From NCBI RefSeq assembly GCF_022271435.1, contig NZ_JAFIQY010000057.1, positions 1 through 48,399 of the forward strand: a DNA stretch of 48,399 nucleotides, read 5' to 3'. Below are positions 7,671 to 16,169 of this stretch, in pieces; positions within the stretch are counted from its first letter, which is position 1; each line of letters starts with the position of its first letter. The position numbers and the translations under genes were made by a program. The notes beneath the pieces are model-generated. The model saw nothing but the letters and a program-made list of their open reading frames with translations, did no database searches and was not told where the DNA came from. The stretch is from Streptomyces monomycini (GTDB taxonomy: Bacteria > Actinomycetota > Actinomycetes > Streptomycetales > Streptomycetaceae).

Positions 7671-8849
7671 TCAGCGGCCCATCGTCAGCCCGGCCCCCTC
7701 CGCTCCCCGGCTGAGGACGGCCTCGCGGATGCCCTCCCGTACGTCGGCACGGTCCCCGGTGGCGGCGAGGTTGACCATGCGCAGCGGGGGCCCGTGCGCG
7801 GAGAGCTGAGGGATGTACTCGGCCTTGGTGACCCGCCAGCGCTCCCCCTCCTTCGCGGGCGGCTCGAAGCGGAAGCGGGCGATGGTACCCCAGTTGCCGC
7901 GCGGGCTCTCCATGATCCCGGCGATCTGGTCGCCCATGCCGTAGACGACCCAGGTGCCGTTCAGCTTCTCGTACGGCTGCGGGGTGTGCGCGTGCGTCCC
8001 GATGACGAGATCGACGTCGGGCCGGCCGCCGGTGCGCGCCTCCGTAAGCGCCTTGGCGACCTCGATCTGCTGCGCGTCCGGCTCGGTCCGGTACTCGGTA
8101 CCCCAGTGCGGACTGACCACGACGACGTCGGCTCCGGCCCGGCGGGCGGCCCGCGCGTCCGCGACGATCTTCTTGGCGTCGATGACCCCGACCGTCCACG
8201 GCTTGCCCTGCGGCTGCGGCACTCCGTTCGTGCCGTACGTGTACGAGAGCTGGGCCACCCGCGCCCCGCCGGGCGCCTTCAGCAGCGCGGGCCGGCCGGC
8301 CTCGGCCGCGTCGCGGGCCGACCCGGTGTGCTTGATCCCGGCCCGGTCCAGCCGGTCGAGGGTGCGCCGGACGCCTTCGGCGCCGTCGTCGAGCGTGTGG
8401 TTGGACGCCGTGGAACAGGAGTCGTAGCCGGTGTCCTTGAGCGCGTCCGCCACCTGGGGCGGCGCCTTGAAGGCCGGATACCCGGTGAACGGCCCGCCGT
8501 CGGGCCCGAAGGGCGTCTCCAGGTGGCAGATCGCCAGGTCGGCCCCCTCGATCACGGGTTTGACCCCGGCGAGAACGGCCCGGTAGTCGTATCCGTCGCC
8601 TCCGGCGTCCTGGCGGGCCGTCTCCAGTACGGACGGGTACGAGGCGATGACGTCCCCGGAGGCGGCGAGGGTGAAGCCCTGGGAAGCCCGGTGGACGGAG
8701 TGGTGCGGCGCCCCGGTCGCGGAGGCGGAGTCGCGTGGCGCGGGCCCGGAGGCGGGGCCCGCGGGCCGTCCGGTGCCCTGCTGGGCCGCGCAGCCCACGG
8801 CCAGGGTTATCAGGAGCAGGGCGGCGCCGTACGGTCGGTACTGGTTCAT
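7671..8849 (-). CDS. CapA-family (PGA_cap) lipoprotein
   Basis: A 392-residue member of the CapA/poly-gamma-glutamate-synthesis metallophosphatase-like family. A short hydrophobic signal ends in AVGC (Cys20), a lipobox with Ala instead of Leu at -3, so it is probably lipid-anchored outside the membrane. Family motifs are visible: SGDVIASY near the mature N-terminus, ASNHTLDDG in the middle, then VSPHWGTEY, IGTHAHTPQPYE and VYGMGDQIAG. The Asp/His/Asn pattern matches the calcineurin-like metal site. Capsule or polyglutamate genes are absent nearby, so the substrate is unknown. It is divergent from the streptomycin-kinase-like gene at 9015. Confidence 0.88.
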   Translation of the reverse strand: MNQYRPYGAALLLITLAVGCAAQQGTGRPAGPASGPAPRDSASATGAPHHSVHRASQGFTLAASGDVIASYPSVLETARQDAGGDGYDYRAVLAGVKPVIEGADLAICHLETPFGPDGGPFTGYPAFKAPPQVADALKDTGYDSCSTASNHTLDDGAEGVRRTLDRLDRAGIKHTGSARDAAEAGRPALLKAPGGARVAQLSYTYGTNGVPQPQGKPWTVGVIDAKKIVADARAARRAGADVVVVSPHWGTEYRTEPDAQQIEVAKALTEARTGGRPDVDLVIGTHAHTPQPYEKLNGTWVVYGMGDQIAGIMESPRGNWGTIARFRFEPPAKEGERWRVTKAEYIPQLSAHGPPLRMVNLAATGDRADVREGIREAVLSRGAEGAGLTMGR

Positions 8850-9014
8850 GCCAGACGCATAACAGGCTAAAAGAGTCGATAAACCGATTAATCACCCCGC
8901 GACACCGCTGGTCCCACGCCACCGCCCGACCGGTACGCACCGGCTCGCGCGAACCGGCGGCACCCGCGCATAATCCGTTCGATCCGGTGCCCGCCGCGCG
9001 GCTACTGTGCCCGG

Positions 9015-9962
9015 ATGGCACCAGCCCCCCTGAGGGACAACCTGTTCCCCACCGATCTCCCCGTGTACGCCACCGTGGGCAGCACCCCGGACGGACGCGC
9101 CTGGCTGGACCAGCTGCCCGCCACCGTCCGGGCCGTCCAGGAGGAGTGGGATCTGCGGCTCGGCGTGCCGCTGCGTGGCGGCAGTTGCTCGTGGGTCGCC
9201 CCGGTGCGGCTCCCGGACGGTGGTGAGGCGGTGCTCAAGGTGTCCTGGCCGCACCGTGAGGCCGCCGGGGAGGCGCCGGCTCTGCGCGTCTGGGACGGCA
9301 GCGGTGCCGTACGGCTGCTGCGTCACGACCGGGAGCGGTACGCGCTGCTGGTCGAGCGCTGCACACCCGGCGGAGAGCTGGACGACAGCCCGCTGCCCGC
9401 CGGCGAGCGGCTGCTGATCGCCGCCGGCGTGCTGCGTGAGCTGTGGGCCGCGCCGGTACCGCCCGACTGCGGCCTGGAGCGGGTCGCCGACGTCTGCGCC
9501 GAGTGGGCCGGTACGGTCGAGGACCGCATGGCCCGGATCCGGCCCGGTTACGACCCCGGGCTCGTCCGGCTCGGCGCCCGGCTGCTGCGCGAACTTCCCG
9601 CCACCGCGCCCCGCGAGGTCGTGGTGCACGGCGACTTCAACCCCGGCAACATCCTCTCCGCGCGGCGCCGCCCATGGCTGGCCATCGACCCCAAGTCCAT
9701 GATCGGCGACCCCGGGTACGATCCCTGGCCGCTCCTGGAGCAGATCGACGACCCTTTCGAGTACGGCGATCCGCGCCCGGTCCTGCGCGAACGCTGCACG
9801 CTGCTGGCCGACGCCCTCGGCGAGGACCCGGACCGTCTGCTGGCATGGGCGACGGCCCGTACGGTGGAGAACGCCCTGTGGTGTGCCGATCACGGCGAAG
9901 TCCAGGACGGCGAGGAGGAGTTGGAGGTGGCGGCGACGCTGGCCGCGCTGGCAGGACTGTGA
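9015..9962 (+). CDS. Streptomycin 6-phosphotransferase-like kinase (APH(6) family)
   Basis: A 315-residue kinase of the APH(6)/hydroxyurea phosphotransferase family. Catalytic Asp207 lies in VVHGDFNPGN, and the metal-binding Asp is in AIDPKSMIGDPGYDPWPLL, the hallmark of streptomycin 6-kinases. It may inactivate an aminoglycoside, or phosphorylate an unrelated small molecule, as many environmental homologues have unknown substrates. No aminoglycoside biosynthesis genes are in the window. TACTGT at 9003-9008 is 12 nt before the ATG and no SD is present, so the transcript is probably leaderless. It faces a second APH-fold kinase gene, with only 3 bp between the stops. Confidence 0.88.
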   Translation: MAPAPLRDNLFPTDLPVYATVGSTPDGRAWLDQLPATVRAVQEEWDLRLGVPLRGGSCSWVAPVRLPDGGEAVLKVSWPHREAAGEAPALRVWDGSGAVRLLRHDRERYALLVERCTPGGELDDSPLPAGERLLIAAGVLRELWAAPVPPDCGLERVADVCAEWAGTVEDRMARIRPGYDPGLVRLGARLLRELPATAPREVVVHGDFNPGNILSARRRPWLAIDPKSMIGDPGYDPWPLLEQIDDPFEYGDPRPVLRERCTLLADALGEDPDRLLAWATARTVENALWCADHGEVQDGEEELEVAATLAALAGL

Positions 9963-9965
9963 GGC

Positions 9966-10949
9966 TCAGCCGTAGCGGTGGAAGAGTTCCTGGAGGTAGT
10001 CCTCCAGCCTGCTCGCCAGCAGGTCGGAGGTCAGGTCGTCGCGCCCCAGTTCCCGCCAGGGCAGCCCGACCTTCTCGGCGTCCGGGGCGAACCCGAGGGC
10101 GTCCAGAACGCGCCAGTACAGATGATCCGCGGGGTCGTCGCTCAACGTCCCGCCGGCCGCCGCGTAGGCGTCGGCCATCCGCATCCCCTCCTCGACGCCG
10201 TGCAGGAGGGCCAGGGCCGTCGAGCAGTGCGCCACGTCCAGGTCGGCCGGCCCCCAGGACGTCTCCACCCAGTCGACGACGCCCGTGATCCGCAGGCTGC
10301 TGCCCCGGCCGGTGAAGAGCACGTTGCCGGGGTGGAAGTCCCGGTGCAGGAAGCACGGCCGGTACGCGGGGGGATCGCGGCGGATGACGTCCACGGCCCG
10401 CTGCCACAGCTCCGGGCGGCCGGTGTGTCCGGGCAGCCGCACCCGGTCCGGCGCGGCCCACGCCTCGTACGCGCGCGGGCGGGCCTCGGCCGGTACGTGT
10501 ACCCGGTGGATGCCGAGGAGTTGGCGCGCCAGCAGCGGCGTACGCAGGGCTGCCTCCGCCTCGTCCACGCGCACGGCGCCGGGCAGCAGGGACATCAGCA
10601 GGGACGGGTGGTCGCAGTGCGCCGCCGTCGCGTCCACCGCGTGGAACTCCGCGGCGGGTACGTCCGTTCCGCCGAGCAGACGCAGGGTGTCCGCTTCGCG
10701 CGTCAGCAGGCCCTCCGCGTGCCGCGCGAAGAACGGCCGGACGAAGGATCTGAGCACCAGCCACCGGGGTTCGCCGTCCCCGCTGATCCGCAGCCGCCGC
10801 ATCTCCGAGGTCCAGCCGCCGCGCAGCCGTTCGGCGGCCTCCACCCGGCAGCCGCCGCCCCCGTGCTTCTCCACCCAGGCGCGGGTGCCGGCCCAGTCCC
10901 GGTCGCCGCAGTCGGTCTCTAACGCAGCGGGGTTCTCCTTCTTCGTCAT
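9966..10949 (-). CDS. Aminoglycoside phosphotransferase-fold kinase (APH family)
   Basis: About 327 residues. The catalytic loop FLHRDFHPGNVLF is at about residue 200, and the metal site follows in ITGVVDWVETSWGPADLDVAH. This is the general APH/choline kinase fold, so small-molecule phosphorylation is likely and aminoglycoside is only one option. The ATG at 10949 is favoured; a GTG two codons upstream (10955) is also open. TAGGTT (minus strand, 10961-10956) is 12 nt before the ATG with no SD, suggesting a leaderless mRNA. Its stop is 3 bp from the stop of the unrelated-family kinase on the other strand. Confidence 0.85.
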   Translation of the reverse strand: MTKKENPAALETDCGDRDWAGTRAWVEKHGGGGCRVEAAERLRGGWTSEMRRLRISGDGEPRWLVLRSFVRPFFARHAEGLLTREADTLRLLGGTDVPAAEFHAVDATAAHCDHPSLLMSLLPGAVRVDEAEAALRTPLLARQLLGIHRVHVPAEARPRAYEAWAAPDRVRLPGHTGRPELWQRAVDVIRRDPPAYRPCFLHRDFHPGNVLFTGRGSSLRITGVVDWVETSWGPADLDVAHCSTALALLHGVEEGMRMADAYAAAGGTLSDDPADHLYWRVLDALGFAPDAEKVGLPWRELGRDDLTSDLLASRLEDYLQELFHRYG

Positions 10950-10983
10950 GCCCACAACCTAGCGATCAGCGCTCGTCCGTGGC

Positions 10984-13110
10984 TCATGCCACCTCGATTC
11001 CGTACTCCTGCACCAACGCCTCCAGGCCGCCCTCGTAGCCCTTGCCGCCGAGGACGAAGTCCCAGTCGCCGTTGGCGCGGCGGCGGAAGGAGCCCAGTAC
11101 CAGCGCCGTTTCGCCGCTGCGGCCGTCGGAGACCTCCAGCTGCCCGAGTTCAGTGCCGGACGCGTCGACCAGGCGGACGCACGCGTCGGTGAAGCCGGAC
11201 AGGTCCGCGTGCGGGTCGGTCTCCGGGTCGACGGCGGCGACGAGGACGAGCCGGTCGGCGGTGGCGGGCAGGGCGTCGAAAGACACCTGCATGGCGGCCC
11301 GGTCGGGGGCGAAGCCGGACAGCATCCGTACGGTGCCGTCCGGGGTGCGCGGGTTGTTGTAGAAGACGAAGTGGTCGTCACTCAGGACGCGGTTGCCCTG
11401 GCAGACCAGCGCGCAGACGTCGAGGGAGACGCTGCCCGACCAGTTCATGCCGAGGATGCTGCCCGCGTCCCGCTCCGCCTCCGGGGCCGGGTCCGGGTCC
11501 TGGGCCGCCTCCTCCTCGGCGGGCGGCTGCCGCTGGGCCGGGACCGCGGCGTCCCCGAGGCGTCCGCGCAGGCCGTGGCGGGCCAGCAGGTCGACCAGTT
11601 CGGGTCCGCTGACGAGGGTGAGCGGCTTGCCGTTGGCGAAGGCGTGGGCGCCGGGGCCGAAGCGGGAAGTGGTCACCAGTACGCCCTTGTTGGCGCCCTC
11701 GGACTGGACGGTGCCGAACAGGTCGCGCACGGCGGTCGGCGGCACGGTGTTGCGGTAGCGCTTCACCTGCACGATGATCTTGCCGCCCCGGATGGGGTCG
11801 GAGTCCAGCGCGTCCACGTCCACCCCGCCGTCCCCGGACCGCTGTGTCGTCACGGCCTGCATCCCCATCGCGCGGAACAGTTCGGCGACCAGCCCCTCGA
11901 AGGCGATCGGGTCCATGGTGAACAGGTCCGGCTCCGCCGCGCCGCCGTGGGTCACCACGCCGCCGCCGACCTCGCCCGGCTGCCGCGCGGGCCGGACCGC
12001 CGACCGCTGCTCGGGGCGCGCCGACAGCCGGCCGCGCAGCCCGTCGGTGAGGCAGTCCACGGCGCTGACCTGCGCCAGGTGCAGTTCCTCGAAGGCGTCC
12101 CTGGGGACCGTGACGGTGGCCAGGCACAGCTGCGCGGGACGTCCGGTGGCCGGGTCCACGTCGTCGACGAAGCCGTTGACCACCACGGAGTCGAGGGTGC
12201 GGGACGGGTCCGCCGCGAACAGGTCGTGCACCACCAGCAGGACGGACTGGGCCAGTACGTCGCGGTAGGCCGCCCGCCGCTGGGTCGCCGGCCGGGCGAC
12301 GTCCTTGTCCTGGTCGGCCGCGTACATGTAGCGCACCGACTTGGCCGCCGGCACGACGTCGTAGCCGGGCAGTTCCCAGTCCAGTACGAGCTGGCGGGCC
12401 GCCGCGTCGAAGGCGGCGTGGACCCGGCGCGGGAAGCCTTCCGGCCAGCCGGTGGCGGCGTACAGCGCGGCGGAGAAGTACTCCACCACCGCGTCGGGGT
12501 CGCCGCCGCGCAGGCCCGTCAGCAGTTCCCCGACCGCGGCGTTGTAGCTCCTGATCTCCGCCAGCTGACCGGCGGCCCACTGGTCGTACTGCCGCCGGTA
12601 GTCCTCCAGTTGACGCAGGCGCTGCGCCTCCGCGGCCTGTGCGGCGTGCCAGTCGTGCTCGTAGCGGACCCGGGCCTCTTCCTGCGCCTGCGCGCGGCGG
12701 GCGCCGCCGAGGCTCCAGCCGGTGGCCTGCGGCTGGTAGGCGGCCGGGTCGGGCATCGGTACGGGTACGGCGAGCCGGCCGGGCGCGAACGCCTCGACGT
12801 GCTCGGGGCGCCGCAGCGTGTCGGCGGTGAACGCCGGGGCCCGGCAGCCGTCGGCCAGCAGGCCGGACAGCTCGGCCATCCGCGCGTCCAGTTCCTCGGT
12901 GCGGCGGCGGGCGTCGGCCTCGCGCTGCTGCCGGTACGCGTCCCGGCGTTCGCGCTGCATCCGGGCCATGGCGCGTTCGGTGTCGCGCTGTTGCCGCTCC
13001 TGATCGCGGCGGGCCTGTTCACCGGCCCGCCGCTGCGCCTCCTGGCGGCGCTGCTGCTGACGCTGCGCCTCGGCCCAGACGGCCACTAATCCGTTGGAGC
13101 GGCGACTCAT
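10984..13110 (-). CDS. Coiled-coil / Mrr-type nuclease / TerD fusion protein
   Basis: A 708-residue multidomain protein. Residues 10-80 and 140-185 are rich in Q, R, E and A and should form coiled coils. Residues 200-370 form an unassigned globular region. A Mrr-like restriction endonuclease domain begins at about 397 (DPIAFEGLVAELFRAMG), with the catalytic pattern GDGGVDVDA (427) and QVKRY (448), which is the D-QxK nuclease core. From about 553 a TerD domain follows (GMNWSGSVSLDVCAL, then DDHFVFYNN), including acidic residues of the Ca2+-binding type. TerD-nuclease fusions are predicted parts of tellurite/stress-linked defence systems. No partner Ter genes are in the window. It may be a stand-alone anti-phage or DNA-damage effector; this is inference. 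Confidence 0.87.
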   Translation of the reverse strand: MSRRSNGLVAVWAEAQRQQQRRQEAQRRAGEQARRDQERQQRDTERAMARMQRERRDAYRQQREADARRRTEELDARMAELSGLLADGCRAPAFTADTLRRPEHVEAFAPGRLAVPVPMPDPAAYQPQATGWSLGGARRAQAQEEARVRYEHDWHAAQAAEAQRLRQLEDYRRQYDQWAAGQLAEIRSYNAAVGELLTGLRGGDPDAVVEYFSAALYAATGWPEGFPRRVHAAFDAAARQLVLDWELPGYDVVPAAKSVRYMYAADQDKDVARPATQRRAAYRDVLAQSVLLVVHDLFAADPSRTLDSVVVNGFVDDVDPATGRPAQLCLATVTVPRDAFEELHLAQVSAVDCLTDGLRGRLSARPEQRSAVRPARQPGEVGGGVVTHGGAAEPDLFTMDPIAFEGLVAELFRAMGMQAVTTQRSGDGGVDVDALDSDPIRGGKIIVQVKRYRNTVPPTAVRDLFGTVQSEGANKGVLVTTSRFGPGAHAFANGKPLTLVSGPELVDLLARHGLRGRLGDAAVPAQRQPPAEEEAAQDPDPAPEAERDAGSILGMNWSGSVSLDVCALVCQGNRVLSDDHFVFYNNPRTPDGTVRMLSGFAPDRAAMQVSFDALPATADRLVLVAAVDPETDPHADLSGFTDACVRLVDASGTELGQLEVSDGRSGETALVLGSFRRRANGDWDFVLGGKGYEGGLEALVQEYGIEVA

Positions 13111-13301
13111 GCGGATCTACGTCCTCCCCTGGGGCAGCCCACCCCGAAACAGCCCGCGCAGGCCCGTTCACCAGCGGGTATTCATCCGACTTTAGCGGGA
13201 TCCCGACGGGTCGTCCCCTGCCGGGCCGGACCGGATCCGACCAGGACGGCCGGCAGGCGCCAGCGGCCCGGGGAGAGGGGTTCGGCGCCCTGGGGCCGGA
13301 C

Positions 13302-13730
13302 TCAGCGGCCGAGAAGCGCGCCGAGGCGTTCCAGCAGGGGCAGCAGTGCGGTGCGTTCCTCGGGCGTGAGCGCTTCGAGCGCGCCGCGCACGGCGTGCAT
13401 GTCGGCGCGCACCCGCAGGGCGAGCGCCCGGCCCTCTTCGGTGGCGGTGACCACCTTGCTCCGGCGGTCCCGGGGTGCGGCCTCCCGCCGTACGAGCCCG
13501 CGCTCCTGCATCCGGGCGATGAGCCGGGTCGCGTTCGAGGCGTCGCAGACCAGGTGGCCGGCGAGCGCGCTCATCGAGAGCGGCTCCTCCAGGGCGATGA
13601 GCGCGCGGGCCTGCGCGGTGCTCAGGCCGTGCCGCAGCGCGGCGGCGGCGAGATCGTCGTAGTAGCCGCGGACCGTGCGGGCGAACGGCTGGAGGAGGTC
13701 GTCGGGGGCGGGCCGGATGGTGTCGGACAC
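13302..13730 (-). CDS. MarR-family transcriptional regulator
   Basis: A 142-residue winged-helix regulator. The recognition region is LSMSALAGHLVCDASNATRL (about 53-72), followed by the wing RREAAPRDRRSKVVTATEEG (about 84-104), the classic MarR DRR-type wing. A C-terminal helix supplies the dimer interface. It is divergent from the aldehyde dehydrogenase at 13893, with about 160 bp between starts, including a TTGAC/GTCAA dyad. It therefore probably represses the dehydrogenase gene and its own, released by an aromatic or aldehyde ligand. Confidence 0.9.
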   Translation of the reverse strand: MSDTIRPAPDDLLQPFARTVRGYYDDLAAAALRHGLSTAQARALIALEEPLSMSALAGHLVCDASNATRLIARMQERGLVRREAAPRDRRSKVVTATEEGRALALRVRADMHAVRGALEALTPEERTALLPLLERLGALLGR

Positions 13731-13791
13731 GCGGCCAGGATAGCGGGTTACTTGACTTCGGCAATCGTTGGTATTTACATGGAACGTGTGC

Positions 13792-13804
13792 TTGACCTTG
13801 TCAA
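13792..13804. promoter_or_regulatory. Candidate MarR operator TTGACCTTGTCAA
   Basis: A perfect dyad with 5-bp arms (TTGAC-CTT-GTCAA) lies between the divergent MarR and aldehyde dehydrogenase genes. A second, looser TTG/CAA site (TTGACTTCGGCAA, 13752-13764) is about 40 bp upstream. Two spaced TTG...CAA sites are typical of MarR-regulated divergons. TTGACT and TTGACC could also serve as -35 elements. Confidence 0.5.
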
Positions 13805-13892
13805 ACGAATGTCAGGCGAACCGGCCGGGCGGCGGAACCGCACCCCCGCCCCCGCCGCCCGGCCGCTCCACCCCGTACGCATCGGAGACACC

Positions 13893-15212
13893 ATGACCAG
13901 CAGCACCCCCGAGCAGCCGGACGCCGTGGTCGCGCGGCTGCGCGCCACCTTCCGCACCGGCCGCACCGCCCCCCTGGAATGGCGCACCGACCAGCTGCGA
14001 CGGCTGCGCGCCCTGCTCACCGAGCACGGCAAGGACCTCGCCGCGGCCCTGTACGAGGACCTGGGCAAGGGGGAGACCGAGGCGTACCGCACCGAGATCG
14101 ACTTCACGCTGCGCGAGATCGACCACACCCTCGACCACCTGGCGGAGTGGCTGCGGCCCGAGGCCGCGCCGGTGCCGCCCCACCTGAGCGGCGCGGAAGC
14201 GTGGACGGTGTACGACCCGCTGGGCGTCGTGCTGGTCATCGCCCCCTGGAACTACCCCCTGCAACTGCTGCTCGCGCCCATGGTCGGCGCCCTGGCGTCC
14301 GGCAACTGCGTGGTCGCCAAGCCCAGCGAGATGGCGCCCGCCACCTCCGCCGCCGTGGCCCGCCTGCTGCCCCGGTTCCTGGACGCGGACGCGGTCGCGG
14401 TGGTGGAGGGCGCCGTTCCGGAGACGACGGCGCTGCTGGAGCAGCACTTCGACCACATCTTCTACACGGGCAACGGCACCGTCGGCCGCATCGTGATGCG
14501 TGCGGCGGCCGAGCACCTGACCCCGGTCACCCTGGAGCTGGGCGGCAAGTCCCCCGCCTTCGTGGACCGCGACACGGACACCGACGCGGTCGCCGCGCGG
14601 CTGGTGGCCGGCAAGTTCCTCAACGCGGGCCAGACCTGCGTCGCGCCGGACTACGTCCTGACCGACCCGGAGACGGCGGCCCGCCTGGAGCCCGCCCTCG
14701 CCCGCGCCGTCACCGCCCTCTACGGCGACGACCCGGCCGCCGCGCCGAACTACAGCCGCATCGTCAACGAGCGGCACTTCGACCGGCTGACCGGCCTGCT
14801 CGGCTCCGGCCGCACGGTCACCGGCGGTACGTACGACCGGGACCGCAAGTACATCGCGCCGACCGTGCTCGGCGGCGTGGCGCCGGACGCCCCGGTGATG
14901 CGGGAGGAGATCTTCGGGCCGATCCTGCCGGTCGTCGAGGTGGCGGACCTGGACGCGGCCATCGGCTTCGTCAACGACCGGGACAAGCCGCTGGCGCTGT
15001 ACGCCTTCACGGAGTCGGCGGAGACCCGGCGGCGGCTGACCGGAGAGACCTCGTCGGGCGGCCTCGGCTTCGGCCTGCCGGTCGCCCATCTGACCGTCTC
15101 CGACCTGCCGTTCGGCGGGGTGGGCGAGAGCGGGATGGGCCGCTACCACGGCCGGTACTCGATCGAGACGTTCAGCCACCGCAAGGCCGTCCTGTCCAAG
15201 CCGCTGGCCTGA
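13893..15212 (+). CDS. Aldehyde dehydrogenase, ALDH3-like
   Basis: A 439-residue NAD(P)-dependent aldehyde dehydrogenase. General base Glu215 is in LELGGKS and nucleophile Cys249 in NAGQTCVAPDY. VIAPWNYPLQLLLAP and the C-terminal PFGGVGESGMGRYHG are ALDH class 3 hallmarks. The short length and lack of an N-terminal oligomerisation arm also fit ALDH3, enzymes of aromatic or fatty aldehydes. GGAG seven bases upstream supports the ATG at 13893. An in-frame ATG at 13779 would add 38 residues but lacks a site and overlaps the operator. The divergent MarR gene is the likely regulator. Confidence 0.92.
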   Translation: MTSSTPEQPDAVVARLRATFRTGRTAPLEWRTDQLRRLRALLTEHGKDLAAALYEDLGKGETEAYRTEIDFTLREIDHTLDHLAEWLRPEAAPVPPHLSGAEAWTVYDPLGVVLVIAPWNYPLQLLLAPMVGALASGNCVVAKPSEMAPATSAAVARLLPRFLDADAVAVVEGAVPETTALLEQHFDHIFYTGNGTVGRIVMRAAAEHLTPVTLELGGKSPAFVDRDTDTDAVAARLVAGKFLNAGQTCVAPDYVLTDPETAARLEPALARAVTALYGDDPAAAPNYSRIVNERHFDRLTGLLGSGRTVTGGTYDRDRKYIAPTVLGGVAPDAPVMREEIFGPILPVVEVADLDAAIGFVNDRDKPLALYAFTESAETRRRLTGETSSGGLGFGLPVAHLTVSDLPFGGVGESGMGRYHGRYSIETFSHRKAVLSKPLA

Positions 15213-15235
15213 CGCCGTCACCGCCCTTCCGCACA

Positions 15236-15307
15236 GAAAATCTCGCGAGACTGGGAAACATAACGTCTTGATCTGAGAACTTCACATGTGCTTTTGTTTG
15301 AAGCATC
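15236..15307 (+). promoter_or_regulatory. AT-rich control region of the isomerase/dehydrogenase operon
   Basis: This short stretch is clearly AT-richer than its surroundings. It contains the perfect 10-bp palindrome TCTCGCGAGA (15241-15250), the 8-bp palindrome CACATGTG (15283-15290), and a TTTTGTTTGAA motif just before the start. The composition suggests promoter and operator sites for a sugar-type regulator. No regulator gene is beside it, and I cannot assign firm -35/-10 boxes. Confidence 0.5.
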
Positions 15308-16159
15308 ATGAACGACGTGATCCCTGAGAACTCGACGTCGACGGCGGCGGCCCGGACATCCGGGGCCCACGGGCCCCCGGAAGCGGGCCGCCGCCCGGTC
15401 GTCGGCGTATCGCTGAAGCTCTACTTCGGACTGGCCGCGACCAGGCAGTGGCTCACCGACGTGGCCGCGCTCCGGGGCGCCCTGGCGGCGCTGCCCCGCC
15501 CCGTGGACCTGTTCGTCCTGCCGGCCTTCCCCGCCCTGGCCGACGCCCGGGAACTGCTGGCCGACACCGGCGTCGCGTACGGCGCCCAGGACGTGCACTG
15601 GGCCGAGTCCGGCGCGTGGACCGGCGAGGTCTCCGCGGGCATGCTCGCCGAGACGGGCGCCCGGTACGTCGAAGTCGGCCACGCGGAGCGGCGCCGCCAC
15701 TTCGGTGAGACGGACGCGACCGTGGCCGCCAAGACGGGCGCCGCCGTACGGGCCGGACTGGTGCCCGTCGTCTGCGCGGGCGAGCGGCACGACAACGGCC
15801 TCGCGCAGGCCGTCGAGGAGACGCTGATCCAGGTGCGGGCCGCCCTCGGCGGCGCGGGACCGGACAGCGAGGTGATCATCGCGTACGAACCGGTCTGGGC
15901 GATCGGCGCCCGCGAACCGGCGCCCGCCCGGCACGTACGGACGGTGGCCTCGGCCGTCCGCGCCTGCCTGCGCGACCACGGGGTGCGCGGCCGGGTCGTC
16001 TACGGCGGCACCGCCGGGCCCGGCACCTTCGGCCGGCTGGCCGGCAGCGTCGACGGCCTGTTCCTCGGCCGGCTCGCCCACGACACCGCCAATCTGCGCC
16101 ACGTCCTCGAAGAAGTCGCCGCGGCCACCGCGCCCGCCCCGCTTCCCCTCCGCCCCTAG
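15308..16159 (+). CDS. Triosephosphate isomerase-like sugar-phosphate isomerase
   Basis: A 283-residue TIM-barrel isomerase with all three catalytic residues: Lys37 (VSLKLYF), His125 (EVGHAERRRHFGET) and Glu194 (AYEPVWAIG). The phosphate loop near the end reads VYGGTAGPG where housekeeping TIM has YGGSV, so it is a paralogue. The first 30 residues are a low-complexity extension, and a later GTG (codon 4) is possible. The operon partners are an RpiB-like isomerase (11 bp downstream) and a zinc alcohol dehydrogenase. The same three families occur in erythritol/threitol catabolism (LerI, DerI and EltD of mycobacteria), where the TIM-like enzyme isomerises a tetrulose phosphate. That role is inferred from context. 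Confidence 0.85.
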   Translation: MNDVIPENSTSTAAARTSGAHGPPEAGRRPVVGVSLKLYFGLAATRQWLTDVAALRGALAALPRPVDLFVLPAFPALADARELLADTGVAYGAQDVHWAESGAWTGEVSAGMLAETGARYVEVGHAERRRHFGETDATVAAKTGAAVRAGLVPVVCAGERHDNGLAQAVEETLIQVRAALGGAGPDSEVIIAYEPVWAIGAREPAPARHVRTVASAVRACLRDHGVRGRVVYGGTAGPGTFGRLAGSVDGLFLGRLAHDTANLRHVLEEVAAATAPAPLPLRP

Positions 16160-16169
16160 GGAGTTCACC

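Noticed and set aside
7671..13110. Complete phage-defence island
   Set aside because: Only the nuclease-TerD fusion has a defence-like architecture. The neighbours (CapA-like, kinases, MarR) are ordinary and there are no methylase, toxin or integrase genes.
13779..13892. N-terminal extension of the aldehyde dehydrogenase from the ATG at 13779
   Set aside because: It overlaps the operator-like dyad, has no ribosome-binding site and adds low-complexity sequence. The GGAG-preceded ATG at 13893 fits the family.
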